64,000 nt of DNA, taken from Otis tarda (taxonomy: Eukaryota; Chordata; Aves; Otidiformes; Otididae). The position numbers and the translations under genes were made by a program. The first letter of the stretch is position 1. The number at the start of each line of letters is the position of its first letter. The stretch is taken from the NCBI GenBank assembly GCA_026413225.1, contig CM048552.1, forward strand, positions 184,670,053 to 184,734,052, in the 5' to 3' direction. The notes beneath the pieces were generated by a model. The model made no database searches and was not told where the DNA came from. It saw nothing but the letters and a program-made list of their open reading frames with translations. Shown here piece after piece: positions 26,801 through 37,800 of this stretch.

Positions 26801-29800
26801 ATTGAAATTGTGTGGTAAGATGCTGCTGGGACGCTCTCGTGTTTCCTAATAGTGGGCATACTGAGTGTGTTCTGTGCCTTTTAGAAAGGCGCATTGTTGA
26901 GAGGAGCATAGCATGAAGGTCATTTTCAGAAAAAAGAAAGATGCATATTTAAGAAGAGTTAATAGCAAATATTGCATGGATTTTTCCTTATACCCTGGGA
27001 AAGGAAAGCAATAGTTGTAACTGGAGAGTTCTCATTGTCCTGTTTCTTTAATATGGACTTCAAGAAATAGTATTCCTCTTCTGCTGGTTACACTGCTCTT
27101 TTTCCCCTGCTATCAAAGGCATTTAAGAATGTATCTAGTTTGCCTTTGTGATAATTAGCCAAAAAGCATCCATTTCCTTTTTAGCTTCTGAAAGGGGCAA
27201 GGCTAAAAATAGTCTCCCTGGAATATGTTCAGGCTTCAGGCGTAGCCAGCTTCTTCAGGCTGAAAAAAGCCTTATTCAGTACCAGTGCTCTGCACCACAA
27301 GTTCTGGATAGTTGTATTTCCACTGAACGTAAATGTCAGTAACACAGATTCCTTCTCTTGAAACTGAAGTCTTTGGTGTTGAACAGTGCTGGAGATCTTT
27401 TCACCTTGCTGTTACCAGAGCTACAATAATTACAAAGATGTCTCTGCTGCTAAGGTGCTTTCCAGATTTCAATGAGGGACTTGTTTAGTACTTAGGGACG
27501 TCCTTCCTGTTCCCAGGGCAGCGCCAATTCATCCTTTTACCTTCTTTTCCGTCTGTAGTATGAAAATCACACTGAAAATCTCTGAAAGAGAGTGCAGTTT
27601 TAAGTATAATGACTTACCCAGTGTTACAAGACACACTAACCTTTTCTTTTCATTTACCATCATGCTTGACCCTGTCAGGGAAGGTGGGATAGCTAGCTGG
27701 TATAAAAAAGGCCATTTCTACACTGGTATTAGAGTTCAGATGTAAATCTTCATATTCTGTGTTGCAGAGCAGAGCTCACTGAAGCCCATGGATGTCTTCC
27801 TAGCCGCCATGCCAGATGCTGTAGTCATGCTGAGTACAGCCGGTGTTCTCGGTTCTACAAAACTGCTTTGGCAACTACCAGGCTGACAAGCTCAAATTTA
27901 CACAATATGTAGAATGTCAGCACCACAGCACATCTTCTATTTTTAAGCAACTTTGTTCACATACTACTGATGGTATTTGCAATTTGTGAGAGATCAGTAG
28001 ACTAGTATCGTCCAACAGTTACTCTGCTGCCAAGGAGCTCCAAAAATTGTGTGATATCACTGAGTACTAAAAGTTATCCTTGTAAAATCAAAGATTAGAA
28101 TCGCCAAGTGGCAAGCTCTGTTGGTGACTTATTGATTTCCTGACTTATTTGAATATTTCTCAAATCCATAGAACTGCAGGAAGGCACTAAAATAGTGGCC
28201 TGAAGGGTGACAGGGTACGTATGTCCATGCAAACAGCGTTTGTTACTTAGGTTATCGCCAAGTTTAGGCAAGTTCATAAATGACAAACCATCCATCTTCT
28301 ATTTCTGGTTCTTTTTTTGAGGGAGCATGTGGCTGTAGGGCTCCATTGCTTCTCAAACTGGGCTTCCCTGTGATCAGTGGATGGTGTAATTCCGGAAGAA
28401 TTAAACACCATGGGGGAAGCAAACAGAGATATCTCCTGTGCTCCTTAAGGGATCTGTGGGTGGAAAAGATCCCAGCTTTAGAAATTAATCACAGCACCAC
28501 GTTTTGTGGGAGAATCTTTCATTCTCTAAATTCCTCAGATATTCATACAAGATACTGAAGCAATGCAGCCATCAGTTAGTACTCAGACGCAATCCTGAAG
28601 TGTTTACCAAAAGAGAGGATATTGTGCAGCCACCTGCCAATGCTCGAGTCTGGGACATTTTTAAAACAGCTTGGGAGCTGAATTCAAATGAACACCATAA
28701 AATGAAAAAGAATAGTAAGTTACTTTTTTTTTTTTTGAGAGAGAGAGTTATATAATGTAAAATCCTTTGAATTTCAGTCACCTAGAATACTTAAGCTACT
28801 TTTTTCCCCCTTGGATTATCTGGATAGAGAAAATGAGACTGCCAGTATCACAGGCCAACAAATTATACTTGAGTTGGCTATACAGTGAAGGAACTTTAAA
28901 ATCCTAGGGATTTTATTTACATATCAAATCAAGTGCAAATCATTTTCAGTAATATTTTCCACAAAAGCTCTTCTACAGAATGCTACTTTCAAGAGCTTGA
29001 AAGAAGCAGAAATTAATACAAAGGACCACAGTCTAAAATATTTCTTACGTACGTTCATGTGCATGCATAAATTTAACAACATTATAAGAACTGTGGTTTT
29101 CAAATTCTTTGTATTTTCCATGCCTGTGTTTAAATACAGATACATCTGCTTATGGCCTTAAGATAAATATATGCTGCTATTTTAATTCTGTTACCATTGT
29201 AAGACCAACACAGCTGTGAGTGAATGAGATGGTTTCTCTTTGAAATGGTATTTTATCAGCAGAATGTGACTTAAATGTCAGTTCTAGTGATGTACAAATC
29301 ATCAAAGTACTCCTTTCTTTTGAGTCTATGCTGAGTTTGAAATTTGCAACTTACTTTGTGCTATTTAATGAAATGCATTACTTAAGTGAACCTCATAGAC
29401 AACAATCATACAATTCCTGAGTTTTCTGGTTATCATGTTATGATGTTTCTATTATAAAGCTGTTGCCTCCTTTGTTTGCAGTTAGTGGTTTTGGCTGGGA
29501 TTTAATCATTGTCATTTCAGTATCTCTGATGCTTTGCTTAAAGTTTTGCGCTGTGCACTAAGCCAGTGTCAGCAGTGGGACCTGACACAAATGCACCTGC
29601 ACTGGTAGAAAGAGTGTTAAAAATCTGACTGTAAGTATGCTTATTGAATAGTACAGCGTCCATGTGAAGCCGTTGTAGGGCTGATGTGCTTTATCCATAC
29701 CTGAGATTGGAATGAGAAGGTTTTTCTGGGCTAACCTTGCACCTTGAATGCTGTGATGTACCCCGACAGGAAAGTGTGAGAGTGCAACGGACTTGCTACC

Positions 29801-29980
29801 ACTGAGTTCCTTCCTTCCCTGCTGTCCATGGCAGAAAGCTGGAACTGACCAGTTTTCTGACAACTACCTCTAATCGTTAAGGTTTAGGATCACTGATACT
29901 TTAGTTTACAATTTTGTTTTAGTTTTTTGTTGTATAATATGGTTGTCTTCTGTAGCATGCACATATATATGATAATATGC
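26801..29980. other. Unassigned intron sequence
   Basis: A T11 run and a short GA repeat lie at about 28725-28747. No transposon, RNA gene or recognisable coding sequence was found. Confidence 0.55.
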
Positions 29981-30724
29981 AAGGTCCTGAACCTGGGTCA
30001 GGACAATCCCCAATACCAGTGCAGACTGGGTGACAAATTGGTTAAGAGTAGCCCTGTAGGGAAGGACTTGAGGATATTGATAGATGAAAAATTGGACATT
30101 AGCTGGCAATGTGCTCTTGCAGCCCAGAAAGCCAACCACATCCTGGGCTGCATCAAAAGCAGCATGGCCAGCAGGTCAAGGGCTCTGCTCCACTCTGGTG
30201 AGACCCCACCTGGGGTATTGCATCCGGCTCTGGAACCTCCGAGGTTAGAAGTACATGGACCTGTTGGAGAGGGTCCAGAGGAGGGCCATGAAGATGATGA
30301 GAGCGCTGGAGCACCTCTCCTAAAAAGAAAAGCTGAGAGAGTTGGGGTGATTCAGCTTGGAGAAGAGAAGGCTCCAGGGAGATGTTGTTGCAGGCTTTCA
30401 ATGTATAAAAGGGGCTTATAAAAAAGACAGAAGGATTTTTTACTAAGGCCTATAGTGACAGAACAAGAGGCTGATTTAAAAGAAAGAGAGTAGGTTTAGA
30501 TCGGACATAAGGAGGAATGTTTTACAATGAAGGTGGTGAGACACTGGCACAGGTTGCCCGTAGAAGTTGTGGGTGCCCCGTCATTGAGAGTGTACAAGGT
30601 CAGGTTGAACAGGGCTTTGAGCAACCTGATCTAGTAAGAGATGTCCCTATCCATGGCAGGGGCGTTGGATCAGGTATCTTCAACGGTCCCTTCCAACCCA
30701 AACCATTCTGTGATTCTGTGAAAG
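29981..30724 (+). mobile_element. CR1 LINE, 5'-truncated, first of a head-to-tail pair
   Basis: The copy starts in the last part of the reverse-transcriptase ORF. The codons read KVLNLGQDNPQYQCRLGDKL and then a QCALAAQKANHILGCIKSSM segment. It continues through the 3' UTR (GTTGGATCAGGTATCTTCAA near 30664) to CCATTCTGTGATTCTGTG at 30703-30720. Several small deletions are visible, for example near 30180-30190 where the usual GTGATTCTGCCCC segment is shortened. It is followed immediately by a second CR1 in the same orientation. Confidence 0.94.
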
Positions 30725-31258
30725 TATTCTTCCCCTCTACTCTGCTCTGGTGAGACCCCACCTGGAGCACTGCATCCAGCTCTGGAGCCCTCAACATAAG
30801 AAGGACGTGGACCTGTTGGAGCGGGTCCAGAGGAGGGCCACGAAGATGATCAGAGGGCTGGAGCACCTCTTCTATGAGGACAGGCTGAGAGAGCTGGGGC
30901 TGTTCAGCCTGGAGAAGAGGAGGCTCTGGGGAGATCTTATAGCAGTCTTCCAGTACCTAAAGGGGGCCTACAGGAAAGACGGGAGAAACTCTTCAGCGGG
31001 GAAAAGTTGTTTTTTAGGGTTTTTTTTGTTTGGTGTTTTTTTTTTTTTTTTTTTACAGTGAGGGTGGTGGAACACTGGCAGAGGTTGCCCAGAGAGGTGG
31101 TGGATCCCTGGAAACATTCAAGGCCAGGTTGGACGGGGTTCTGAGCAACCTGATCTGGTTAAAAATGTCCCTGTTCCCTGCAGGGGGGTTGGACTAGATG
31201 ACCTTTACAGGTCCCTTCCAAGCCAAACTATTCTATGATTCTGTGATTCTATAATTAT
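30725..31258 (+). mobile_element. CR1 LINE, more truncated, second of a head-to-tail pair
   Basis: The copy begins at ATTCTTCCCCTCTACTCTGC, a point internal to the RT ORF, directly after the 3' end of the preceding CR1. The codons encode [20 protein letters not shown], then [20 protein letters not shown] and [20 protein letters not shown]. About 100 bp of the usual 3' UTR is missing and a T-rich stretch stands in its place (31006-31054). The tail is TTCTATGATTCTGTGATTCT. The coding part is close to the common CR1 consensus, suggesting a younger copy than its neighbour. Confidence 0.94.
31006..31054. repeat. T-rich replacement inside a CR1 copy
   Basis: Between GGGGAAAAG and ACAGTGAGGGTGG the expected CR1 3' UTR segment is absent, and a tract of T-runs interrupted by AGGG, G and GGTG is present. 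The last run has about 20 T. It could reflect a deletion with microsatellite expansion, or an assembly artefact. Confidence 0.8.
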
Positions 31259-33136
31259 GGATATAAGGCTGGACAATGAGTTTCATGCCTAAGGCAAGGA
31301 ACTGACTCCTGCTCATGCAGTGAAGGCAGAAATGCAATGTTGCAGAGGAGTTGTGAAGATCTGTTTTGCCTTGGAGGCAGCTGTTCCAGGTGACTGCTCT
31401 GTGCTTTCCTAATGCCTCACAAAAAGCCTGAAATGTCCAAATACAAAATTAAAATGAGTAGTGTAACACCTGAGAATTGTCAGCTCCTCCTGTTTCAGGT
31501 GCTTGCAAGTCACAAGTTTGGAAGCAAGATACAGCATAAAGTGAAACTGAGAGGTGTGCTGGTATTTGAAATTTAAGTTTCCAATAGAGTGTAATTAATA
31601 TGGCAAAGCCACTAAATGAAAACGATTAAAAAAAGAGAAGTGTGCTCTTCACCCAAGTTTTTGACACACCTAAATGCTGATAATATTCTGCACGAAAAGT
31701 GATTCTACACAGCTACAATTAGTATCCTATCGATATCCATATATATCATATCAGTCTGTGTTGATACATGTCACCTGCACCTGCCCTATCAAAATTCTTA
31801 AATTTTTTTTCTCTTTGGGATCCATTGTGTTATAACGTAGCTATCTAAAGCCATTTCTAGTTGGGCCATCTCTGAACAGTTTAGAAACCATTATGTGCAC
31901 AGACCAGAAGTTACAAAGTTGAGAAGGGCAATAGTGAAACCCACAGCAGCAGACTGACTAAATTGGGATGTTTTGCAGGACAGACTGAGTTTTTGCAGTT
32001 GCTCACTCTCTGTGTGTATCTTTTCATTCCCCCACTCTTCCTTCCCTTCTCTTATCCAGTGTACTTATCTCACTCAAATTTTAAGCGTACCAGATGCCCC
32101 TAGTGTTGCCAAGCACTGTTGAAGATTTGCTGATAGGAGGTTAGGGTGGCCCTTTCTGACTCGGATGAAATTGCAAGTGAGTTTATCCAGGCATTATCTT
32201 CATCAGCAGTTTTAAATATGAAGCACTTTAATTCTGTGCTGAATTCATACAAGGTATTCTGTTGACAATCTACATTTGATTTTACGAATAACTAACACCA
32301 GAGATAGCAAACTTCCAACTTTATTAATGTATTAGTCCATCCTGGCAGACATTTCACAGAATTAATTCTGCTGCAACTCCAAAAAAACCTGACAAAAATT
32401 ATCAGGTACAGCACTATCTCTCAGGTCCTGGACACAATGAAACAATAACTGGGTTAAGTGTGAACCAAAGTTAATGCCAATGAAGTATCTATTTAGGTCT
32501 TTGAATACTTGAGTATTTTTGCAGGAATATCTGGTTCACCCCTTTTTTTAATGCTAGTGGCAGAATCAGGAGGTACTGTACCCTCCGACTTGTAATACTA
32601 ATTTGAATTACTGTCCTGCTGTTCCCTCAGATTGTGTGTATGTGCTTGAGTGCTGACTGAGACCTTGCCAAGGAGGAAGATAAAGAAGAAATAGTAATGA
32701 ATTAGGAAAAGAAACAGCTCACCAAAGAGCTCTCCTCTGCTCCTTCTGCTCTTGGACTGTATTCAATTCTGAGGCTTTGCAAAGCACTCCCATTAACAGG
32801 CATAGGGAAGTTTGGGATTTTACAGGGTTCATTTCTGTGAATAACATAAGGCTCTGGCTTCATGATTCCAGTCTGCAGACGATGGAGACACACAGGCTTC
32901 TGTCCTTCTGCAGAATTGATTGAACCGTATTAACTCAGGTTGGAATAAGTTAGGAATGTGACAACGGCTTTAAGGTGAAGAATCTAAAAGTAAAAAGTAG
33001 GCTAACACAAGCACTTAACTTCTCACAAACCCAGGCTCTTGTTAATCCTTAGACCGTTATGACCACAACAATGCAACTGCTTCAGATTTTAAAGGAGAGG
33101 GAGGTGAAAATATCACTTGTGAAATAATTTTGATTT

Positions 33137-33153
33137 AAAAAAAAAAAAAAAAA
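33137..33153. repeat. A17 homopolymer
   Basis: This is an uninterrupted run of 17 A. The sequence on its 5' side does not resemble a known retroposon or processed gene. Confidence 0.9.
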
Positions 33154-34778
33154 GGTTTAGTTGGGGCTGGAAGCAATGAGACACACATTCTGGATGCTAA
33201 GCTCGTTTTTAAAAGTTCTTGTATCACATCTGAAAGAAGGAAAAGAAAGGATCCCAATAGTGTTAACTATATGAGGTTAAAGAAAGCTCTATGTTCAAAA
33301 CCTGTTACAAACCCAAATATTATCTGTATCATAGTTCACTCCTTTTTTCCTAACTGGAAAACGGACTGAAGAAACAGGAGCATAAAAATATCCATGGCCA
33401 GATTTCTTAATGTAAAAAAAAAAGGGAAGAAAATCCCAGCTTTCTGGAATATATTTTGAATTGAGAAGTCATCCTGAAAGAGAAATTTTAGTGTATGTGA
33501 GGGTAGGCGAGAGTATAAAAATGTGTGATTAAAATAGGAGACTACATAGAAATCAACACTGATATGTGGATGCATTTCTGGAACTGTTACATGATATATC
33601 TGAGAGAGGAATATATATTAGGTCTGTATTTATAGAATACTTTTCAAAGTGGAAAAACTTACGTAATTTTCAAATTATATTTCAAAGAATTGCTTTATTT
33701 TGAGTTCTGATTTCAACTCAGACATTTGCTCCTGTTCTCACCTTTGGCAACTGCTTAGAAAAATCAGGATCATTTAACTACTTTGCAATTGGTGATACAT
33801 GTTTGTTTTCCACAAAGTCCTGGAAAAGTAGGTACTCTTCCTCTGAAGTAAAATGCAGGGAATAAGTACTGCATCCTAAAAGTCTGAAGCTATGATCAAA
33901 GTGCTTAGAGCACTGAGAAATAGCTGTATTGCTGAAATGACCTTTCAGTTGCCAAGACGTTAATTGACCAAAATAATGATTTTTTAAAAGAAGTGGGTGT
34001 TTTTGTAAGCTCTTGTAAAGCACAACTCTGGATACAGCAGACTGAGAATTTTCATACACAGGGGTTTTTTTTGTATCAGAAGCAAAAGATACATTTTGTA
34101 GATTAACAAAATGTATAACTTCATGAGGTTAATTTGTTTATACTATATAAAATAAACTACCCTTCAATTCAGTATAGTAAGCCAACTGGGAAAACCATTG
34201 ATAGTTTTATTCAGCGCTATTTAGTGATTCTCTTACTGTACCTAGTCTTCAGAATAACACATTTTAGATGTGCTCTTAAGTGTCAAGTTGTCTTTGTTGT
34301 TATCAGCATGATGCAGGAGCAGCATCTGTCTATGGGAATGCAATTTATGATAAAATACAGCTAATTAAATCTCTGGAGGATTTATGTTCACACATGCTGT
34401 GAATCTGAATCATACAAATATTTCTTATTAAATTGTAGAAGAACTGAAGTGTCTGTTTTGGTTTCTCACTGTCTGCACCTAAACCCTTTTCCCCTGTCTT
34501 TGTACCACAAGTGCAAAGTAACAGATTCCTGCAATATCGACCAGGAGAGATACTCAGAGTAACTTGGAAAGAAACACCTACAGCATAGTTATGCTGCTGC
34601 ATAATGGAGTAGGAGTAATGGTGTAGGTTTTATAATCTGACACCTAAGTCACCTGATCTGAGTAGATCATTAAAACTAATTTTATTGGTATTTCTTTTTT
34701 TTAACCCTTTTTAGCTCTTTTTTTATATTAGTAGACAAATACCCGATGTAGTATCCACTCTAGGAGGGAAAATGCTTC

Positions 34779-34801
34779 CCACAAACTGCAACAGTTTGTG
34801 G
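34779..34801. repeat. Perfect 10-bp inverted repeat with 3-nt loop
   Basis: The arm CCACAAACTG is followed by loop CAA and the exact complementary arm CAGTTTGTGG. It could form a compact hairpin in the intron RNA or cruciform DNA. It is shorter than a microRNA precursor. Confidence 0.9.
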
Positions 34802-37800
34802 TACCTTAGCAAGGACAAAACTAGCAAATTTCAGCCATTTTATTGCAATCGTACACAGATATTTTTCCTCCTTCTCTGTCCTGAACTCTTAGAGTTGCTT
34901 GGTGTGACACAGAAAGAATTATCAATTAATACATCGTTTTTAAGAAAGTAACTTTGATAGTCACTTGGATATTAGTTTGTACTCTGTGGAGGATGTTTAT
35001 TATATAGCATTTAGGTTTTTTGTTTTTTTTTTTTATTTCATTAAGCTGTGTGTAAGTTAAATGTGAGGCTAGTAAATGATGTATGTTAGTTGTAGGATTT
35101 TTGTTCCTGAGCATGCCTAAGAACCGGTGCTGGTGGAAAATGAGCTGTGGTTTTGTGTATTCAATGAAGTATATTAGTTGCTGCATAGCCTGTGTCTGTG
35201 TAATCAAATTTGTCAGAACATAGATTGGAATATGGGAATTATTTGGTTTAATTACTTTGTAGGCTGTTAAAACCTAAGAAGTTCTATTACACTCTACGTT
35301 TATAAATGTGCATAGCACAACTGAAAGAGAGGTTTCACATGCTTTAGTTACCTAGGCATACCATTTGTAGAAGTTTAGAAACTGGCAAAATGAAGAGTAG
35401 GATAAAGTTTTGGGGAAATAAATAGGACTGTGTTTTTATCTGTGTATATACTGGGACTTCAGCTGTATGAGGAAAATAAGATTCGTGAAGGCTGCTTGAA
35501 GAGCAGCTGCTTGGCCTAAACCGCGTGCAGGCGTTCATCTAAATTGATGAGAGAAAAACAAACAAATAATAAACTGATCTATTGAGACTATTTTCCAACA
35601 AATATTTCAGACTTCAAACAGATAAAATATGCATTTCTTTTAATATAATTTTTAAAAATATTGTAAAACAGTATGTAAGGAATCACAGGTAAAGTGTTAC
35701 CAGCTTTAGTGATCCAAGCTGCTATGTTTTAGCTGGATGTACACAAGTTAGGAAATAAAATGGCATACGTATTTCACTTGTGGTTTTATTTCTCTGAAAG
35801 GGTCAGTAAATTCAAATGAGTTTATACACCTCAGGGACTTCTTGGTCCCTGAACATCTGGATGATGAGGCTGGAACAAGGCCCTTGAAAACAATATCCTC
35901 TCTTCTAGAGGAATACAACCAAACTAAACGTATGTAATTAGTGATATGTTCCAGTCTGTACATGGGCAGCTGTATGATTCGTGCTGTGTAAATATTACAG
36001 CGATAAACATGAGTAATGAAAATCAGGAGGTACCTAATTATGCATGAAGTAATTTGGAGTTACATAGATTATGAGCAGATCAATTTCAGAAACTAATGAG
36101 TGAAGCACAAGTGTCATCTAGAGAAGATGAAGAGGACTTAGAAGCGTGTTTGCCCAAATGTTGCATATGCCATTATTTTAATAAAAGAATAAAGATAGAG
36201 TTCAAGTCTGGGATTTAGGAAACCTGGTGAGCACAAAGTAGAAGTAATACTTGGTAGAGATGTCCAAAACCTACTGGAAAGCAAGCGCACAAGCTCTTAC
36301 TGAGTTCAGAAATACTTATATCCTTTTTGGAAGCAAGGGAAACATCTTACATGGTCAGCTTTGATGTTTGTATGGGCCTTTTGATGTATTTGTGTGTCTG
36401 TATAAAAAGTGATTGGTGTACAAGACCACGCTACACCAACCAAGTGGTTATTAGGAGCTTTTAGAGCCTGATCCCTAAATCCTATTAAATCAAGGAGGAA
36501 GACTTCTATTGGGTGCAGCAGGTATTAAAATCAGCTCTTTCATGGTGGTGCAGAATCCCATGTGTTGTCTGTATTTTGTGGTCATATGATACTTGGTTTA
36601 CTTCTTTAGATTTTTTTTTTTTCTTTTCTCACTGGTCTGCCTCTGCTGTGCAAGCAAAGAAGATACTGCTATAACGGTGGGGTTTTTTTTAGAAACAAAA
36701 TGCAGGGTGGAGGCCACCCATTCTGTAATGCTGCCTTCAGAATGATTAAGTATTGCTTTGTCACCCAAGTGTTCTTCGGATAACCTGGCTTCTCACACTG
36801 GCATGACAGTTGCATCTCTTTTCCTTATTAATCACTATGAACACAAGTAAGCGCCCTGGACTCAGTTACTCTCTGAATAAAATAAATTGAGCCTGGCTTT
36901 GCCTTCAGTTTTGGGTGTGAATTGAAAGTCTCCTGTGAAAGGAATTGAGGCTAAAAAGGGTCATCTGCTCTGAGCTCTCAGGGACCAGGCAATTAGCACA
37001 CGCTGCCTTTTTGCCTTCTATTAAGACAAATCGCTAGTTTTCATTCAGAGTACAGGCATCTTCCTCACTTTAAAAAAAAAAAAAGAAGTTTTGCTTTGGT
37101 TTTGTTCAGAATGTTTATTAAGTTAAAGGAAAAAAAAAAGTTGGAGGTTTGGCAAGATACAGATGTACTTCCAGTTCATTGCAATATTAATAAAGACGGG
37201 GCAAAAAAGTCAGGTTTAGAGGATTTAGCTATATAAAAGCCAGCTGACAGGAGGATCATCTTGTTCAGACATAGCTTCTGGCTGCGGTAGATAGGTGCTT
37301 TTGGAAATAACTCTGTCAAAGTAAATGACTCAAAACAAGCAGCCAGAAGCCCATATCCAAGGAAAATGAAGCTGTAGACATTTTTTTTTAAATAAACAAG
37401 ATTACAAGAAAGAAATACTTGACTCAGTCAACAGTTTCTGTTCTTCATTGAAATAGCCTTGAAGATGCCCTATTTTGACTTCTGAATGGATGTTAAAGTG
37501 CAATAGGAGCTTCACTATCCCCCCCCTACAAATGGATGTGTTTCTCATAAGAACTCATAGTATATGAACAGAATTCTATCCCCTAATCTCCTATGTGAAG
37601 TACAGAAAATTAATATCTTATGATGGCTGTCTGTTGGCCTTTCTTTTCTGTTTGTTGGTTATCTTTGTTCCTCCATGTTGTGCCTTTACTCCTTTTTGAA
37701 GAAATCCTCTTTTATTTATGTAATTGTGGCTTCTTGGTTATTAAAAAACCTCCAAATTTTCTGTCATGTGTTCTGTCTACATTTCATTCTTCAATTTCTG

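Noticed and set aside
29927..30421. 164-codon frame resembling a retroelement protein
   Set aside because: This is the 3' end of the CR1 reverse-transcriptase ORF read from a non-ATG codon and frameshifted. It is covered by the CR1 entry.
33137..33153. A17 run as the tail of a processed pseudogene or SINE
   Set aside because: The 5' flank shows no gene-like or SINE-like body and no flanking target duplication.
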